From positions 124,001-188,000 of the forward strand of contig JAHENC010000002.1 in NCBI GenBank assembly GCA_024643365.1: a DNA stretch of 64,000 nucleotides. Direction: 5' to 3'. The notes below the pieces were generated by a model. The model did no database searches and was not told the DNA's origin. It saw only the letters and a list, made by a program, of their open reading frames with translations. Every line of letters begins with the position of its first letter. The first letter of the stretch is position 1. This document shows, piece by piece, positions 36,774 through 46,106 of this stretch. The stretch is from Crocinitomicaceae bacterium. GTDB taxonomy: Bacteria > Bacteroidota > Bacteroidia > Flavobacteriales_D > Crocinitomicaceae. The position numbers were made by a program, and so were the translations under genes.

Positions 36774-39700
36774 ATGATAAAAGGCCTACTCACTTTTCTT
36801 CTCATCGTATCCTCCTCTTTCGCCTTATTTGGGCAGAAGGTGTGGATGATACCGAATAAAGGTCAGTGGGATGAACGAATTCTATACAACGTAGATTTAA
36901 ACGGTGGGAAATTGTACGTGGAAAATCAAGGGATGACCTTCTTTCTAACGGATGCAATGAGTCATAATCACCATGACGAAAAAGATACCATCCATGAAAA
37001 AACAAAATACCATGCCATAAAACACATTTTCCCTCACGCCAGCAATGGTGTTGAAATACAGGAAAGTGATTCTAGTTCGAACTATTTCAACTACATGTTA
37101 GGCAATGACCAATCAAAATGGAAATCAGCAATTCATGGTGTCTCGAAATTAGTGTTGTCTTCTTACTTTGAAGGCATTGATTTAATTTACGACGGAGAAA
37201 TGGAACAACTACGCTTCTCGTTTGATGTGCAACCATATGCTGACTTGAATCAACTGTCGTTTTTCTTTGAGGGTGCAGATAAAATTCAAATCGATGCACA
37301 AGGAAACCTTGTACTTACCCATTCACTTGGCACAATTACGTATTCCGCACCAAAAGCATGGAACATTTCCGAAAACGGAAAGAAATCTGAAGTTCAAATG
37401 CAATTCCAACTTCAGGACAACCTCATTTCTTTTGTTTTACCGGAAGGATACGATTCCTCTGAACGTCTATACATCGATCCAAGCTTAACCTTCTCCACGT
37501 TCTCGGGTTCTACCGCAGATAACTGGGGCTTTACGGCAACACCTGATCCAAATAGTAATTTATTTGGTGGTGGAATCGTATTTGGTACTGGCTACCCAAT
37601 CACAACTGGTGCATTCGACTCTAGCTTCGGTGGCGGCACGGGTTTTTTCCCAATGGATGCTGCGATCACCAAGTTCAATGCGAGTGGTTCGGCCTTGTTG
37701 TATTCTACATTTCTAGGCGGAGCAGGTAACGAAACACCCCATTCAATTGTTTCTGCGCCAAATGGTGAATTATATATTTACGGCGTCACCTCATCTGCTA
37801 ACTTTCCAATAACGACTGGAGCATATGATAACTCCTTTAACGGAGGACCTTATCAGTTGCAAAATGAATTAGAATTTAATGGCTCTGATATCTATGTTGC
37901 CAGATTAAATCCGAATGGAACGGCACTACTTTCATCCACTTTCGTTGGAGGAACGGGAACGGACGGACTCAACACAAGCACACTCAATTTTAATTATGGT
38001 GACCAATTCCGAGGAGAAATTGTTTTAGACAACAACCAAAACGTCTATATTTCCAGTTCTACATCTTCTATGAATTTCCCAACAGTTGGTGCGTCACAGG
38101 CCACGTTAAATGGAAGTCAAGATGCGGTTATTTTCAAATTTAATTCCACGCTGTCTAATTTACAGTGGAGTACGTATTTCGGCGGGGCAGGAAATGAAAC
38201 TGGTAATTCAATTGCTGTGGGAACGAATGGTTCTGTTTACGTTGGCGGTGGAACATCCTCTTCATCGCTTCCAATTTCTTCAGGAAATGACTTAACGTTT
38301 AACGGTGGGGCTGCTGATGGATATGTGTTAAAATTGAATGCTGGTTCTGGGAACTTCCAGTCAGGATCTTACATGGGATTGTCAGAATATGATCAAACGT
38401 ATTTTGTTCGAGTGGATATTGATAATTTTGCCTATGTATATGGTCAAACGGAATCCTCATGGCCTATTTCCGCGGGATGCTACGGGAATGCGAATTCTGG
38501 TCAATACGTAAGGAAATATACTTCAGATCTTCAGACAATTTCATGGACTACCATGGTTGGCGCAGGTACTGGTCACGTAGAACTTTCACCAACGGCTTTT
38601 TTAGTTTCCGACTGTTATGATATTTACCTTGCTGGTTGGGGTGGAATCTTGAATCAAACGTATGCGCAAGCTGCATTCTCTACAACGAATGGATTTCAAA
38701 CAACATTGGATGGTTATCAATTAAGTACAAATGGTAGTAATTTTTACATTGCCGTATTGGATGACGACGCAAGCGCCTTAAAATATGCCACATTTATGGG
38801 TGGAATGACCAGTAGTTCAAACCATGTGGATGGCGGAACAAGTCGCTTTGACAATGCTGGAAGAATTTACCATGCCGTTTGTGGTGCGTGTGGTGGAAAT
38901 AATTTTGGTTTTACAAGTACTCCAGGTAGTTGGTCGCCTCAAAATCAAAGTTCCAATTGTAACATGGCGACATTTAAATTCGAATTAAATACGATTCAGG
39001 CGATCGCTGCACAACCAGCTCCACTCATTTGTATTCCTCAATCCGTTTATTTTGTAAATAATAGCGTGAATGGTAACGCATACATCTGGAATTTTGGCGA
39101 TGGATCTAGTTCAACGCTAATGCAACCAATTCATCAATATACAGTGCCTGGATCATATGATGTTCAATTGATTGTTTATGACTCGACAGGATGTTTTGCG
39201 CCAGATTCAGTTACGGTTACTGTAAACATTGGGGCATTTACTGCTGGAGCTGTTCAACCAACAACAACTATTTGTCCGGGAGATTCTTATCAATTAGATG
39301 CATACGGTGGAACATCATATAGTTGGAGCCCGGCCAACGTCTTAAACAATCCAAACATTGCGAATCCGACAGCGACAATTAATGTAACAACAACATTTAG
39401 CGTGATCATTGCAGATTCCTGCGGTTCAGACACCGTTCAGGTAACTTTAAATGTAAACGCGCCATCCGTGAGTTTAAGCAACGACACCACTATTTGCCTT
39501 GGTGAATCAGTTGATTTGATTGCCACGGGGACAGGAACCATTTCATGGACACCTTCGAGTTTCTTAACGAATACAAATACGTTCACCACAACGGCAACAC
39601 CTACAAATACAATAACCTATACCGCGACAGTAACTTCTGCAAACGGTTGTACAGCGAGTGATTCTTTGAACATTCAGGTGTTTTTTAATCCTCCCATACC

Positions 39701-40643
39701 AGTCTTAGATGACACGCTCACCATTTGTTACGGCGGCTCTGGAACTGCATTTATTTCGGGCGGAACAAGTTACTTATGGTATCCAAGTAATAACTTAATT
39801 GGACAAACGAATCAAACAGTTGAATTGAGCCCTTTAACTGAACAATACTACTATTGTGATGTCACCAATAGCTGTGGTACGGAAAGTGACTCTATTTGGG
39901 TAAACATCATTACACCACAAATTTTTGCTGGAAATGATACCATTGTTTGTCCGGGATCGCCTGCAGCCGTTTGGGCAAGTGGAGCGTCTTATTATGTTTG
40001 GTCTCCATCACCCGTATCTACAGCAAATAACGGAGCTTTTGCTGTTGTTCAAACTCAAGTTAACACAAATTTCATGGTGATTGGCACCGACTCAAATGGT
40101 TGTCAAGATACAGCATATGTGATGATTAGTGTATTCCCTCCACCGTTTATCAATGCCGGAATCGATGTATACGCATTAGTCGGAGAAACGATACAATTCA
40201 ATGCCTTGACAAGTGGACCCGGAAATATTCTATGGACACCTCAAGATGAATTTTCATGTGCAACATGTGCGAGTACGACTGTTTCTCCAAGTCAGAATGC
40301 CGTTTATAATGTTTACTTCACCGATGTAAACGGTTGTCAAGCACAAAGTCAAGTGAGTGTATATTTCGATCCATTTATCTATGTACCGAACACTTTTACC
40401 CCAGATGGCGACGAACATAACAATGAATTTAGACCGATTTTAGGAAACATCCGAGAGTTTGAAATGCTCGTTTTTAATCGTTGGGGAGAGATTGTCTATG
40501 AAATGACATCTGTCGATGACTATTGGGATGGAACCTTCAACAATTTACCTTGTCAAGATGGCACCTATGTTTGGAAATTGACGTATAAAGATTTCGCAAA
40601 CAATAAAAAAGAAATCACAGGACACATTAATTTATTGCGTTAG
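36774..40643 (+). CDS. Large secreted beta-propeller/PKD protein with T9SS type B sorting domain
   Basis: A 1289-residue exported protein. Signal peptide 1-20; an N-terminal beta-rich domain (about 22-235) opening VWMIPNKGQWDERILYNV; SBBP-type propeller repeats about 235-740 (repeating patterns like LLYSTFLGGAGNETPHSI and NFPITTGAYDNSF); a PKD domain near 745-818 (YIWNFGDGSS); several Ig-like cysteine-bearing modules (TICPGDSY, TICLGESVD); and the C-terminal domain TFTPDGDEHNNEF ... MLVFNRWGEIVYE. It is a likely T9SS-exported adhesin or matrix protein. Function is not specific. Confidence 0.9.
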   Translation: MIKGLLTFLLIVSSSFALFGQKVWMIPNKGQWDERILYNVDLNGGKLYVENQGMTFFLTDAMSHNHHDEKDTIHEKTKYHAIKHIFPHASNGVEIQESDSSSNYFNYMLGNDQSKWKSAIHGVSKLVLSSYFEGIDLIYDGEMEQLRFSFDVQPYADLNQLSFFFEGADKIQIDAQGNLVLTHSLGTITYSAPKAWNISENGKKSEVQMQFQLQDNLISFVLPEGYDSSERLYIDPSLTFSTFSGSTADNWGFTATPDPNSNLFGGGIVFGTGYPITTGAFDSSFGGGTGFFPMDAAITKFNASGSALLYSTFLGGAGNETPHSIVSAPNGELYIYGVTSSANFPITTGAYDNSFNGGPYQLQNELEFNGSDIYVARLNPNGTALLSSTFVGGTGTDGLNTSTLNFNYGDQFRGEIVLDNNQNVYISSSTSSMNFPTVGASQATLNGSQDAVIFKFNSTLSNLQWSTYFGGAGNETGNSIAVGTNGSVYVGGGTSSSSLPISSGNDLTFNGGAADGYVLKLNAGSGNFQSGSYMGLSEYDQTYFVRVDIDNFAYVYGQTESSWPISAGCYGNANSGQYVRKYTSDLQTISWTTMVGAGTGHVELSPTAFLVSDCYDIYLAGWGGILNQTYAQAAFSTTNGFQTTLDGYQLSTNGSNFYIAVLDDDASALKYATFMGGMTSSSNHVDGGTSRFDNAGRIYHAVCGACGGNNFGFTSTPGSWSPQNQSSNCNMATFKFELNTIQAIAAQPAPLICIPQSVYFVNNSVNGNAYIWNFGDGSSSTLMQPIHQYTVPGSYDVQLIVYDSTGCFAPDSVTVTVNIGAFTAGAVQPTTTICPGDSYQLDAYGGTSYSWSPANVLNNPNIANPTATINVTTTFSVIIADSCGSDTVQVTLNVNAPSVSLSNDTTICLGESVDLIATGTGTISWTPSSFLTNTNTFTTTATPTNTITYTATVTSANGCTASDSLNIQVFFNPPIPVLDDTLTICYGGSGTAFISGGTSYLWYPSNNLIGQTNQTVELSPLTEQYYYCDVTNSCGTESDSIWVNIITPQIFAGNDTIVCPGSPAAVWASGASYYVWSPSPVSTANNGAFAVVQTQVNTNFMVIGTDSNGCQDTAYVMISVFPPPFINAGIDVYALVGETIQFNALTSGPGNILWTPQDEFSCATCASTTVSPSQNAVYNVYFTDVNGCQAQSQVSVYFDPFIYVPNTFTPDGDEHNNEFRPILGNIREFEMLVFNRWGEIVYEMTSVDDYWDGTFNNLPCQDGTYVWKLTYKDFANNKKEITGHINLLR

Positions 40644-40667
40644 TCCAAGTTCTTTGCGCTAACTTTG
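40635..40667 (+). promoter_or_regulatory. Promoter of the MBL-fold hydrolase gene
   Basis: TTG (40635-40637), 22 nt, TAACTTTG (40660-40667), an exact -7 box ending 4 nt before the ATG at 40672. The -33 box lies inside the end of the preceding gene. Confidence 0.5.
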
Positions 40668-40671
40668 CTTC

Positions 40672-41319
40672 ATGAGTGCACATGTTAGCGTTTTCCCATT
40701 CAATGCCTTTCAAGAGAACACGATCGTTGTTTCCAACAATCAAGGCGAAGCCATCATTTTTGACCCAGGATGTTATTCAAAAGAGGAAGAAAATGAGCTG
40801 TCAGATTTCATTGCAGAAAATGAATTGTCCGTTCTTGCTGTTCTCTACACACATGCACACATTGATCATATTTTAGGCGCAGCATTTGTCCAAAAGCGTT
40901 ACAATGCTCCTGCTTATTTGCATAAGTTAGATCATCAGACGTGGAACTCAGTTGCGAGTTATGCCCATGTCTATGGATTTGAAGGTTACCAGCTAGAAAG
41001 CGTTCCTACTCAATCATTAGAAGATGGACAAGAATTACAGATTGGTTCTTTTAAAATTCACGTGAGACATACGCCGGGACATGCCCCTGGACATGTGGTG
41101 TATTATTTCGAAGAGGACCACTTCATTATTAATGGTGATGTTCTTTTTAAAGGTAGTTTTGGACGAGTGGATTTACCTGGTGGAAATTTGGAAACCTTAA
41201 AATCTTCCATTTTTAATATCCTTTTCAAATATCCCGACGAAACAATCGTTTATTGTGGGCATGGTCCAGAAACAACGATTGGACAAGAAAAAAGAACGAA
41301 TTACATCCATCAATTTTAG
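40672..41319 (+). CDS. MBL-fold metallohydrolase (glyoxalase II-like)
   Basis: A 215-residue metallo-beta-lactamase-fold hydrolase. The metal site is intact: THAHIDH (His61, His63, Asp65, His66), HTPGHAPGH and the NGDVLFKGSFGRVD aspartate, then YCGHGPETT. The length and motifs fit the glyoxalase II-like YcbL group, acting on a thioester or similar substrate. The next gene begins within its 3' end. Confidence 0.9.
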   Translation: MSAHVSVFPFNAFQENTIVVSNNQGEAIIFDPGCYSKEEENELSDFIAENELSVLAVLYTHAHIDHILGAAFVQKRYNAPAYLHKLDHQTWNSVASYAHVYGFEGYQLESVPTQSLEDGQELQIGSFKIHVRHTPGHAPGHVVYYFEEDHFIINGDVLFKGSFGRVDLPGGNLETLKSSIFNILFKYPDETIVYCGHGPETTIGQEKRTNYIHQF

Positions 41320-42430
41320 GGTTTTGATTATAGGAATTAACGCGCGAAACATCTTGGGTTCCAAAATGGAAGGATTTGGAAATTACTCCTATGAATTGGT
41401 TCGGCGCATGACGAAAAATCATCCAGAACAAACGTTTGTTTTGTTTTTTGACCGAGAAGTAGATCCGAAATTTGAATTTACTTCGAATGTTCAAACAGTG
41501 GTATTATACCCACCGACACGCCATCCCCTTTTATGGATACTTTGGTTCGAATGGAGTTTGAAAAGAGCCTTAAAAAAACACAACGTAGATGTTCTTTGGT
41601 CACCAGATGGGTTTTGTTCCTTAGGTTCAAATGTTCCGCAAATTGCTACCATTCACGATCTAAACTTCGAACATTATCCAAAAGACTTACCCAGGCTTGT
41701 ATCACTATATTTTCGTAAATTCTATCCAAAATTTGCTCGAAAAGCGAAGCATATTTTAACTGTTTCGAACTATTCCAAAAAGGACATCGTTGATACGTAC
41801 TGGATTTCAAGTAACAAGATCTCTGTCGTTTATAATGGCATCAGTGATGAATTTCGCGTATTAACAAGTGAAGAAATTACCGAAACACGACAACATTACA
41901 CGAACGGGAAACCCTATTTTCTTTTTGTAGGTTCACTTCATCCAAGAAAAAACATCCAACGTTTGGTGCAAGCATTTTCAGAATTTAGTCGTGTGAATTT
42001 ACAAATCGATTTAGTCATTGTTGGGAATGCCATGTGGAAACAAGAATCATTCAATCTTTCAATAGAAACCAAAGATCGCGTTCATTTTCTAGGACATTTA
42101 TCCACGAATGAACTGAGTCGCGTAACAGGAGCAGCATTTGCCTTAAGTTACGTTCCCTATTTTGAAGGATTTGGTATTCCACTGGTAGAAGCAATGCGTT
42201 GCGGTGTGCCGATCATCAGTGCCGACACAAGTTGTTTGCCAGAAATTGCGGGTGATGCTGCAATTTATTGTGATCCTTTTTCAGTAAAAAACATCACGGA
42301 TAAAATGATTGAATTAGCAGGGAAACCAGCATTACATTCAAGTTTATCAGAAAAAGCATTAGCGCGTTCTTCCCAATTCAGTTGGGACCTTGCTGCGAAT
42401 CAAGTTTGGGAAGTATTAATACAGAAATAG
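41261..42430 (+). CDS. Glycosyltransferase family 4 (group 1) protein
   Basis: A GT-B transferase of up to 389 residues. The donor site is clear: FVGSLHPRKNIQRLVQAF, then the EX7E segment FEGFGIPLVEAMRCGVP, then CLPEIAGDAAIY. The start is uncertain: the ATG at 41261 overlaps the MBL gene by 59 nt and gives about 20 residues that do not look like the fold, whereas a TTG at 41324 would start exactly at the first strand (LIIGINARN). The sugar is unknown. Confidence 0.85.
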   Translation: MVQKQRLDKKKERITSINFRVLIIGINARNILGSKMEGFGNYSYELVRRMTKNHPEQTFVLFFDREVDPKFEFTSNVQTVVLYPPTRHPLLWILWFEWSLKRALKKHNVDVLWSPDGFCSLGSNVPQIATIHDLNFEHYPKDLPRLVSLYFRKFYPKFARKAKHILTVSNYSKKDIVDTYWISSNKISVVYNGISDEFRVLTSEEITETRQHYTNGKPYFLFVGSLHPRKNIQRLVQAFSEFSRVNLQIDLVIVGNAMWKQESFNLSIETKDRVHFLGHLSTNELSRVTGAAFALSYVPYFEGFGIPLVEAMRCGVPIISADTSCLPEIAGDAAIYCDPFSVKNITDKMIELAGKPALHSSLSEKALARSSQFSWDLAANQVWEVLIQK

Positions 42431-42499
42431 TACGATAGTTCTCCCAAGGAATCTGAACAATTTTTCCTGGAGATCGAATAAGTATTAACTTCGTTACTT

Positions 42500-42571
42500 A
42501 GCCCCGTAGTTCAACGGATAGAATTAGCGTTTCCTAAACGCTCGATCCAGGTTCGATTCCTGGCGGGGCTA
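42500..42571 (+). tRNA. tRNA-Arg (anticodon CCT)
   Basis: Plus-strand cloverleaf: perfect acceptor AGCCCCG/CGGGGCT, anticodon stem AGCGT/ACGCT around TTCCTAA giving CCT, T arm CCAGG-TTCGATT-CCTGG. CCA is not encoded. It stands alone between a glycosyltransferase and a hypothetical gene. Confidence 0.97.
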
Positions 42572-42597
42572 CAAAATTACAACGTTCCTACTTTAAA

Positions 42598-43218
42598 TCA
42601 CGGACACATCTTATTGAAATCCGCAACTGCTTCTTCGAAGGTACACGTTTGGTATTTTGGATTGGACTCGTATTCGGTTTTATATGCTTCACAGGCGAAC
42701 ATGTACGCTTGGATTGCTTTCAATGATTTCAGTCCTTTTAGTCCCGAAACTTCATAGACCTGACCCGTTGGAAGTTTGACATGACGAATATAGATTCCTT
42801 CCGTTGTCTTTTTCATCACACCTTGTTCGTTGAATGAACCATCAAAATTTTCTTTTAAGCGATAGCTTGTTTGAACATCATCAAATATATCAACAATCAT
42901 CTTTCCGTTAACGACCCTTTTGCCATAACGGTAATAACCATCTGGTTTATCGATTTTCAGGGGCATTTTCACATAGAGCACACCATCTTGACTGATTTTG
43001 TCAATTTCAGGAATGTCATTTTTCTCCCATTTAATTGTTTCATTTTGCAAATTGACAAATTCGAGTTCAACCATTTTACCTTGAGCATTGGTATTGAAAT
43101 AGTTGATACTTTGACAAGGGACCGAATCTTTTGAAGATAGTATATAATAGTTTTGGGAGAAGAAACTTTGGATTCCAGAAAAAATGATTGCGAAGAGAAA
43201 TAAACGTTTTTTTAACAT
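42598..43218 (-). CDS. Hypothetical secreted protein
   Basis: A 206-residue protein with a signal peptide (LFLFAIIFSGIQSFFSQ). The mature part has alternating beta-type strands (GYYRYGKRVVNGKMIVDIF) and several cysteines near the C-terminus (CEAYKTEYESNPKYQTCTFEE). I do not recognise the family. It should act in the periplasm or envelope. A TACTTTCG box lies 32 nt upstream of the start, close to the -7 consensus. Confidence 0.6.
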   Translation of the reverse strand: MLKKRLFLFAIIFSGIQSFFSQNYYILSSKDSVPCQSINYFNTNAQGKMVELEFVNLQNETIKWEKNDIPEIDKISQDGVLYVKMPLKIDKPDGYYRYGKRVVNGKMIVDIFDDVQTSYRLKENFDGSFNEQGVMKKTTEGIYIRHVKLPTGQVYEVSGLKGLKSLKAIQAYMFACEAYKTEYESNPKYQTCTFEEAVADFNKMCP

Positions 43219-43344
43219 TTGTGTCTGATTTGATTGAAAACGAAAGTAAGCATATTTTCGTCATTTTGTCATCTAAATAACGAGGGCATTCTTATCAGGT
43301 TTATATGAGATTGAATAAGTTGTTTTACAACTAGTACGCACAAA

Positions 43345-43368
43345 AAAAGAGCACTTTCATGCTCTTTT
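43345..43368 (-). terminator. Intrinsic terminator
   Basis: A perfect 9-bp stem AAAAGAGCA/TGCTCTTTT with a 6-nt loop, followed on the minus strand by a run of seven T residues (overlapping the stem). It ends the beta-barrel gene whose stop is at 43396. Confidence 0.8.
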
Positions 43369-43395
43369 AACGAATAATAAGGTGAGTAAAATCTC

Positions 43396-44031
43396 TTAGA
43401 TTCTAAATCCAACGGTCAATTGAAGCAACTGATTCTTATAACGAGGAGTTGTTGATACGCTATTTTTATTGTTTGTCTGGAAATCCCAAGCAGCGCGAGC
43501 AGATATAACGAGCATGTCGATATTGATATCAGCACCCACAACAAATCCCATGATATTGTTTCTTGGATCTTCATTATTAAACGCTTGTTCCTGTTCAGTG
43601 CTATTTGATCCGAAGGTATACACATTTTTCTCCTTGAATAAATAAGAGAATTGTGGTCCAGCAAGAATCGTGAAATACTCTATGGGTTTGAATTGAAGAA
43701 GTAAAGGAACATCTAGAAAAGTTGTAGTTCTTGTATACGAATACCCAAATCCTAACAGACTTCCTGATCCTTTAAATCCCTTTTGGGAAAACATGATTTC
43801 TGGTTGGACACCTAAATACTTCCCAAGTGGCAAACTTACAAATGCTCCTCCTGCTAATCCATATTTGGGATCCGCAACAAAATCTTGTCCTTTGGAATCC
43901 CAAACATTCGATAAGTTTAATCCAGCCTTTAATCCAAAGGATAATAATTCCCGATTATCTTCCATTTGAGCAAAAACCGGTTTAGATGCAATGACCAAAA
44001 AGGGGATGATAAATATTTTAACTATGTTCAT
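43396..44031 (-). CDS. Outer membrane beta-barrel protein, PorT-like
   Basis: A 211-residue protein with signal peptide (residues 1-21, ending VFAQ) and an eight-stranded-barrel pattern: FGLKAGLNLSNVWD near the start, YLGVQPEIMFSQKGFKG, LDVPLLLQFKP, FTILAGPQFSYLF and the final aromatic strand LLQLTVGFRI. This matches the outer membrane beta-barrel (PorT/OmpW-like) domain common in Bacteroidota. No specific substrate is suggested. It lies 23 nt after the small membrane protein gene and ends at a strong terminator. Confidence 0.82.
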   Translation of the reverse strand: MNIVKIFIIPFLVIASKPVFAQMEDNRELLSFGLKAGLNLSNVWDSKGQDFVADPKYGLAGGAFVSLPLGKYLGVQPEIMFSQKGFKGSGSLLGFGYSYTRTTTFLDVPLLLQFKPIEYFTILAGPQFSYLFKEKNVYTFGSNSTEQEQAFNNEDPRNNIMGFVVGADINIDMLVISARAAWDFQTNNKNSVSTTPRYKNQLLQLTVGFRI

Positions 44032-44054
44032 GTGAAATTTTTATGTTGTTGAAT

Positions 44055-44237
44055 TTAATAGGGATTTCCACGTATGACCCGAACTAGTAAAGCAATAACT
44101 GCAAGTACTAGTAGGATGTGAATGATGTCTCCAGCATTATACAGGAAATAATTAAAGGCCCAGATTGTTACTAAAACAATGGCCAATACGTACAAAAAGT
44201 TACCGAAGCGATTAGTTCTTTTTATCATCTTTGACAT
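44055..44237 (-). CDS. Small membrane protein of the lmo0937 type
   Basis: A 60-residue protein with two membrane segments and the pattern LYVLAIVLVTIWAFNYFLYNAGDIIHILLVLAVIALLVRVIRG, which closely resembles lmo0937-family proteins, a group often induced by envelope stress. The start at 44237 overlaps the lipoprotein gene by 26 nt; a second ATG at 44228 would still overlap. The overlap suggests coupled translation. Confidence 0.75.
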   Translation of the reverse strand: MSKMIKRTNRFGNFLYVLAIVLVTIWAFNYFLYNAGDIIHILLVLAVIALLVRVIRGNPY

Positions 44238-44658
44238 TGAAATTCGAAATGGAATTTCCTAAATCATCCATCTCACGATTGAAATCAGTTTTAAAGGTCT
44301 CCCAATTGGATTTATTATCAGACTTAAACTCAGCTAACCTCATTTTCATATCTGAATTTTTTTGATTTAATTCCTTGATTTTTTGCTCGTATTCCTTCTT
44401 TGCTTCTGCCTTCTGGTCTTTAATGCGCACATTGAATTCTGAAATGTTTTTTTCATTTTCAGAAATTCTTTTTTCTGCGTTTTTACGATAATCTTTCATC
44501 TCCTCTTTATATGCTGCTTTTTCTTCTTTTAACTCTTTTTTAGAGTCCACAACGTTTTCTTCTGCCTGTTCCACTTTTTCGGAAGATGTTGAACAACTGT
44601 ATAAAACTGAACTAGCAATCATCATAGAAGCTAGACCCAATTTAATTGATTTTTCCAT
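44212..44658 (-). CDS. Coiled-coil lipoprotein
   Basis: A 148-residue lipoprotein: signal peptide with lipobox LYSC (Cys22), then a long, highly charged helix of about 110 residues rich in Lys and Glu that should form a coiled coil (EEKAAYKEEMKDYRKNAEKR, then IKELNQKNSDMKMRLAEF). It resembles periplasmic spacer lipoproteins, though I know no exact family. With the small membrane protein and beta-barrel genes downstream it forms a probable envelope operon. Confidence 0.75.
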   Translation of the reverse strand: MEKSIKLGLASMMIASSVLYSCSTSSEKVEQAEENVVDSKKELKEEKAAYKEEMKDYRKNAEKRISENEKNISEFNVRIKDQKAEAKKEYEQKIKELNQKNSDMKMRLAEFKSDNKSNWETFKTDFNREMDDLGNSISNFNVKDDKKN

Positions 44659-44676
44659 CGTTTAATTTTTTAACGC

Positions 44677-44692
44677 GTAACGATATTGTTAC
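44677..44692 (-). promoter_or_regulatory. Inverted repeat upstream of the coiled-coil lipoprotein
   Basis: GTAAC-GATATT-GTTAC is a perfect 5-bp inverted repeat 18 nt before the start codon at 44658. It may be an operator for the envelope operon; short arms leave chance possible. Confidence 0.3.
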
Positions 44693-44788
44693 TGCTGGAC
44701 AAAGGTCAATTCAAATCAAGACATTCTACTTACAGAAAATTTGCTGTTTTTTACATGAATTTGCGGTAGGGAAAAGAATGGCGATTTG

Positions 44789-46069
44789 TCAGATCCAAAA
44801 CAAACGCCAATAAAAGAAAAAACCTAAGAGAAAAACGTAAATCACATTATTAAGAAGGAATAGAATCCTCGTGATAAACGACCAAGATTTTGCTTTAAAA
44901 ACAAGATAATTCCAATAAATAAATGGAAGTATAAGTAGTCCAAATATATTGGGCACAAATGCTAAAAGACTGACGATTGCACTAAATCGATCTTCATATG
45001 GTGCTTGAAAATAAAATATGGATTGGTGTATGCATAAAATAGTCACGTAAAAACTCAGCAAAAATCCAAGAATGGAAAGTAGAACCTTAACATAGTTATA
45101 CTGATTCTTTTTTCTCGTGAAACTTATCAAAAAGTAAACCGCGGAGCAAGACAAAACAGATGAAAAAGCCATCAACGTCCACATGATCCACAAGGTGTTT
45201 TTTGGGGTTTTATAGGTTCCTAATTTTTCGAACTCAGTGTTTTTTGGAAACAGGGTCTCAATAGAAAGTAGATGGTCTCCTTTTATCAATTCATCCTTCA
45301 GATGAAATGTCACACCGTAATTATAATCGTGATAAAAATAAAGATGAATATTCCCCTCCTTAAGTTCCCAAATAGATGTCAATAAGGTTCCATCTCCAAT
45401 TTTTGGCCGACAAACATGCATAGAATCAGAAAGGGCGCGGTAAAAAACAAGTGTGGTATCTAGTTTTGTTTTCAACAATTCTATTCCTTTTCGATAGCGG
45501 TCAAGTTTTAATGCCGATTTCTGCGTTGTAATTGAGGGACAAAAATTGGATAAGACATATGTGTTTTCAAATCCAATCTGTGTGGAAAATGGCTCCACAA
45601 TTAAGTACTTTCCGGACTTGTCTATATAAATCAACACGTCCTCTAGAAAGGTTGAGCGGTCGAATTGACAAACATACCTTTGAACCTCTTCAACGGATCG
45701 ACAAGAGTGTAAAATTTGTTTTAAAAAATTTGTTTGATTTAATATGGGCGTTTTACTTCCATCAATCTTTCGGGTAGGGGTAAACGATGCCAGTCGGGAG
45801 AAAGAAAGCCCCGCTTCGTTCATACCTGACTGTGGTGCATAACCATTGGCCCCGTCAAACCTTGAACCGGTAAATGCAGCACCATATTTTACATTTCCCC
45901 TTGCTTTTTCAAACCATATTTTCGGACTTGTGCGCCAAGCATCTTCGTTACATCCAACAACCGTTTTACCATATTTGGTGACTTTATACATACTGCACGT
46001 ATGACCCAGTCCAACATTAAATAGAACCAAAAAACTAAGGAAATACTGGAAAAACTGTAATTTAAGCAT
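44789..46069 (-). CDS. Ntn-type amidohydrolase (choloylglycine hydrolase-like) with C-terminal membrane domain
   Basis: A 426-residue protein. The signal peptide is followed by Cys25 (GLGHTCSMYKVTKYGKTVVG) then NEDAW, the pattern of linear amide C-N hydrolases where the cysteine becomes the N-terminal nucleophile; SGMNEAGLSFSRL fits the family too. From about residue 285 to the end there are four membrane segments, unusual for these normally soluble enzymes. It would cleave an amide outside the cytoplasm. It lies 37 nt after the SGNH esterase gene. Confidence 0.8.
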   Translation of the reverse strand: MLKLQFFQYFLSFLVLFNVGLGHTCSMYKVTKYGKTVVGCNEDAWRTSPKIWFEKARGNVKYGAAFTGSRFDGANGYAPQSGMNEAGLSFSRLASFTPTRKIDGSKTPILNQTNFLKQILHSCRSVEEVQRYVCQFDRSTFLEDVLIYIDKSGKYLIVEPFSTQIGFENTYVLSNFCPSITTQKSALKLDRYRKGIELLKTKLDTTLVFYRALSDSMHVCRPKIGDGTLLTSIWELKEGNIHLYFYHDYNYGVTFHLKDELIKGDHLLSIETLFPKNTEFEKLGTYKTPKNTLWIMWTLMAFSSVLSCSAVYFLISFTRKKNQYNYVKVLLSILGFLLSFYVTILCIHQSIFYFQAPYEDRFSAIVSLLAFVPNIFGLLILPFIYWNYLVFKAKSWSFITRILFLLNNVIYVFLLGFFFYWRLFWI

Positions 46070-46106
46070 CGATGTGTTTAAGGGAAAACTAATTTCTTTC
46101 CGTTGG

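Noticed and set aside
42431..42499. Promoter or terminator before tRNA-Arg
   Set aside because: No TAnnTTTG box or stable hairpin with a T run was seen in this short gap.
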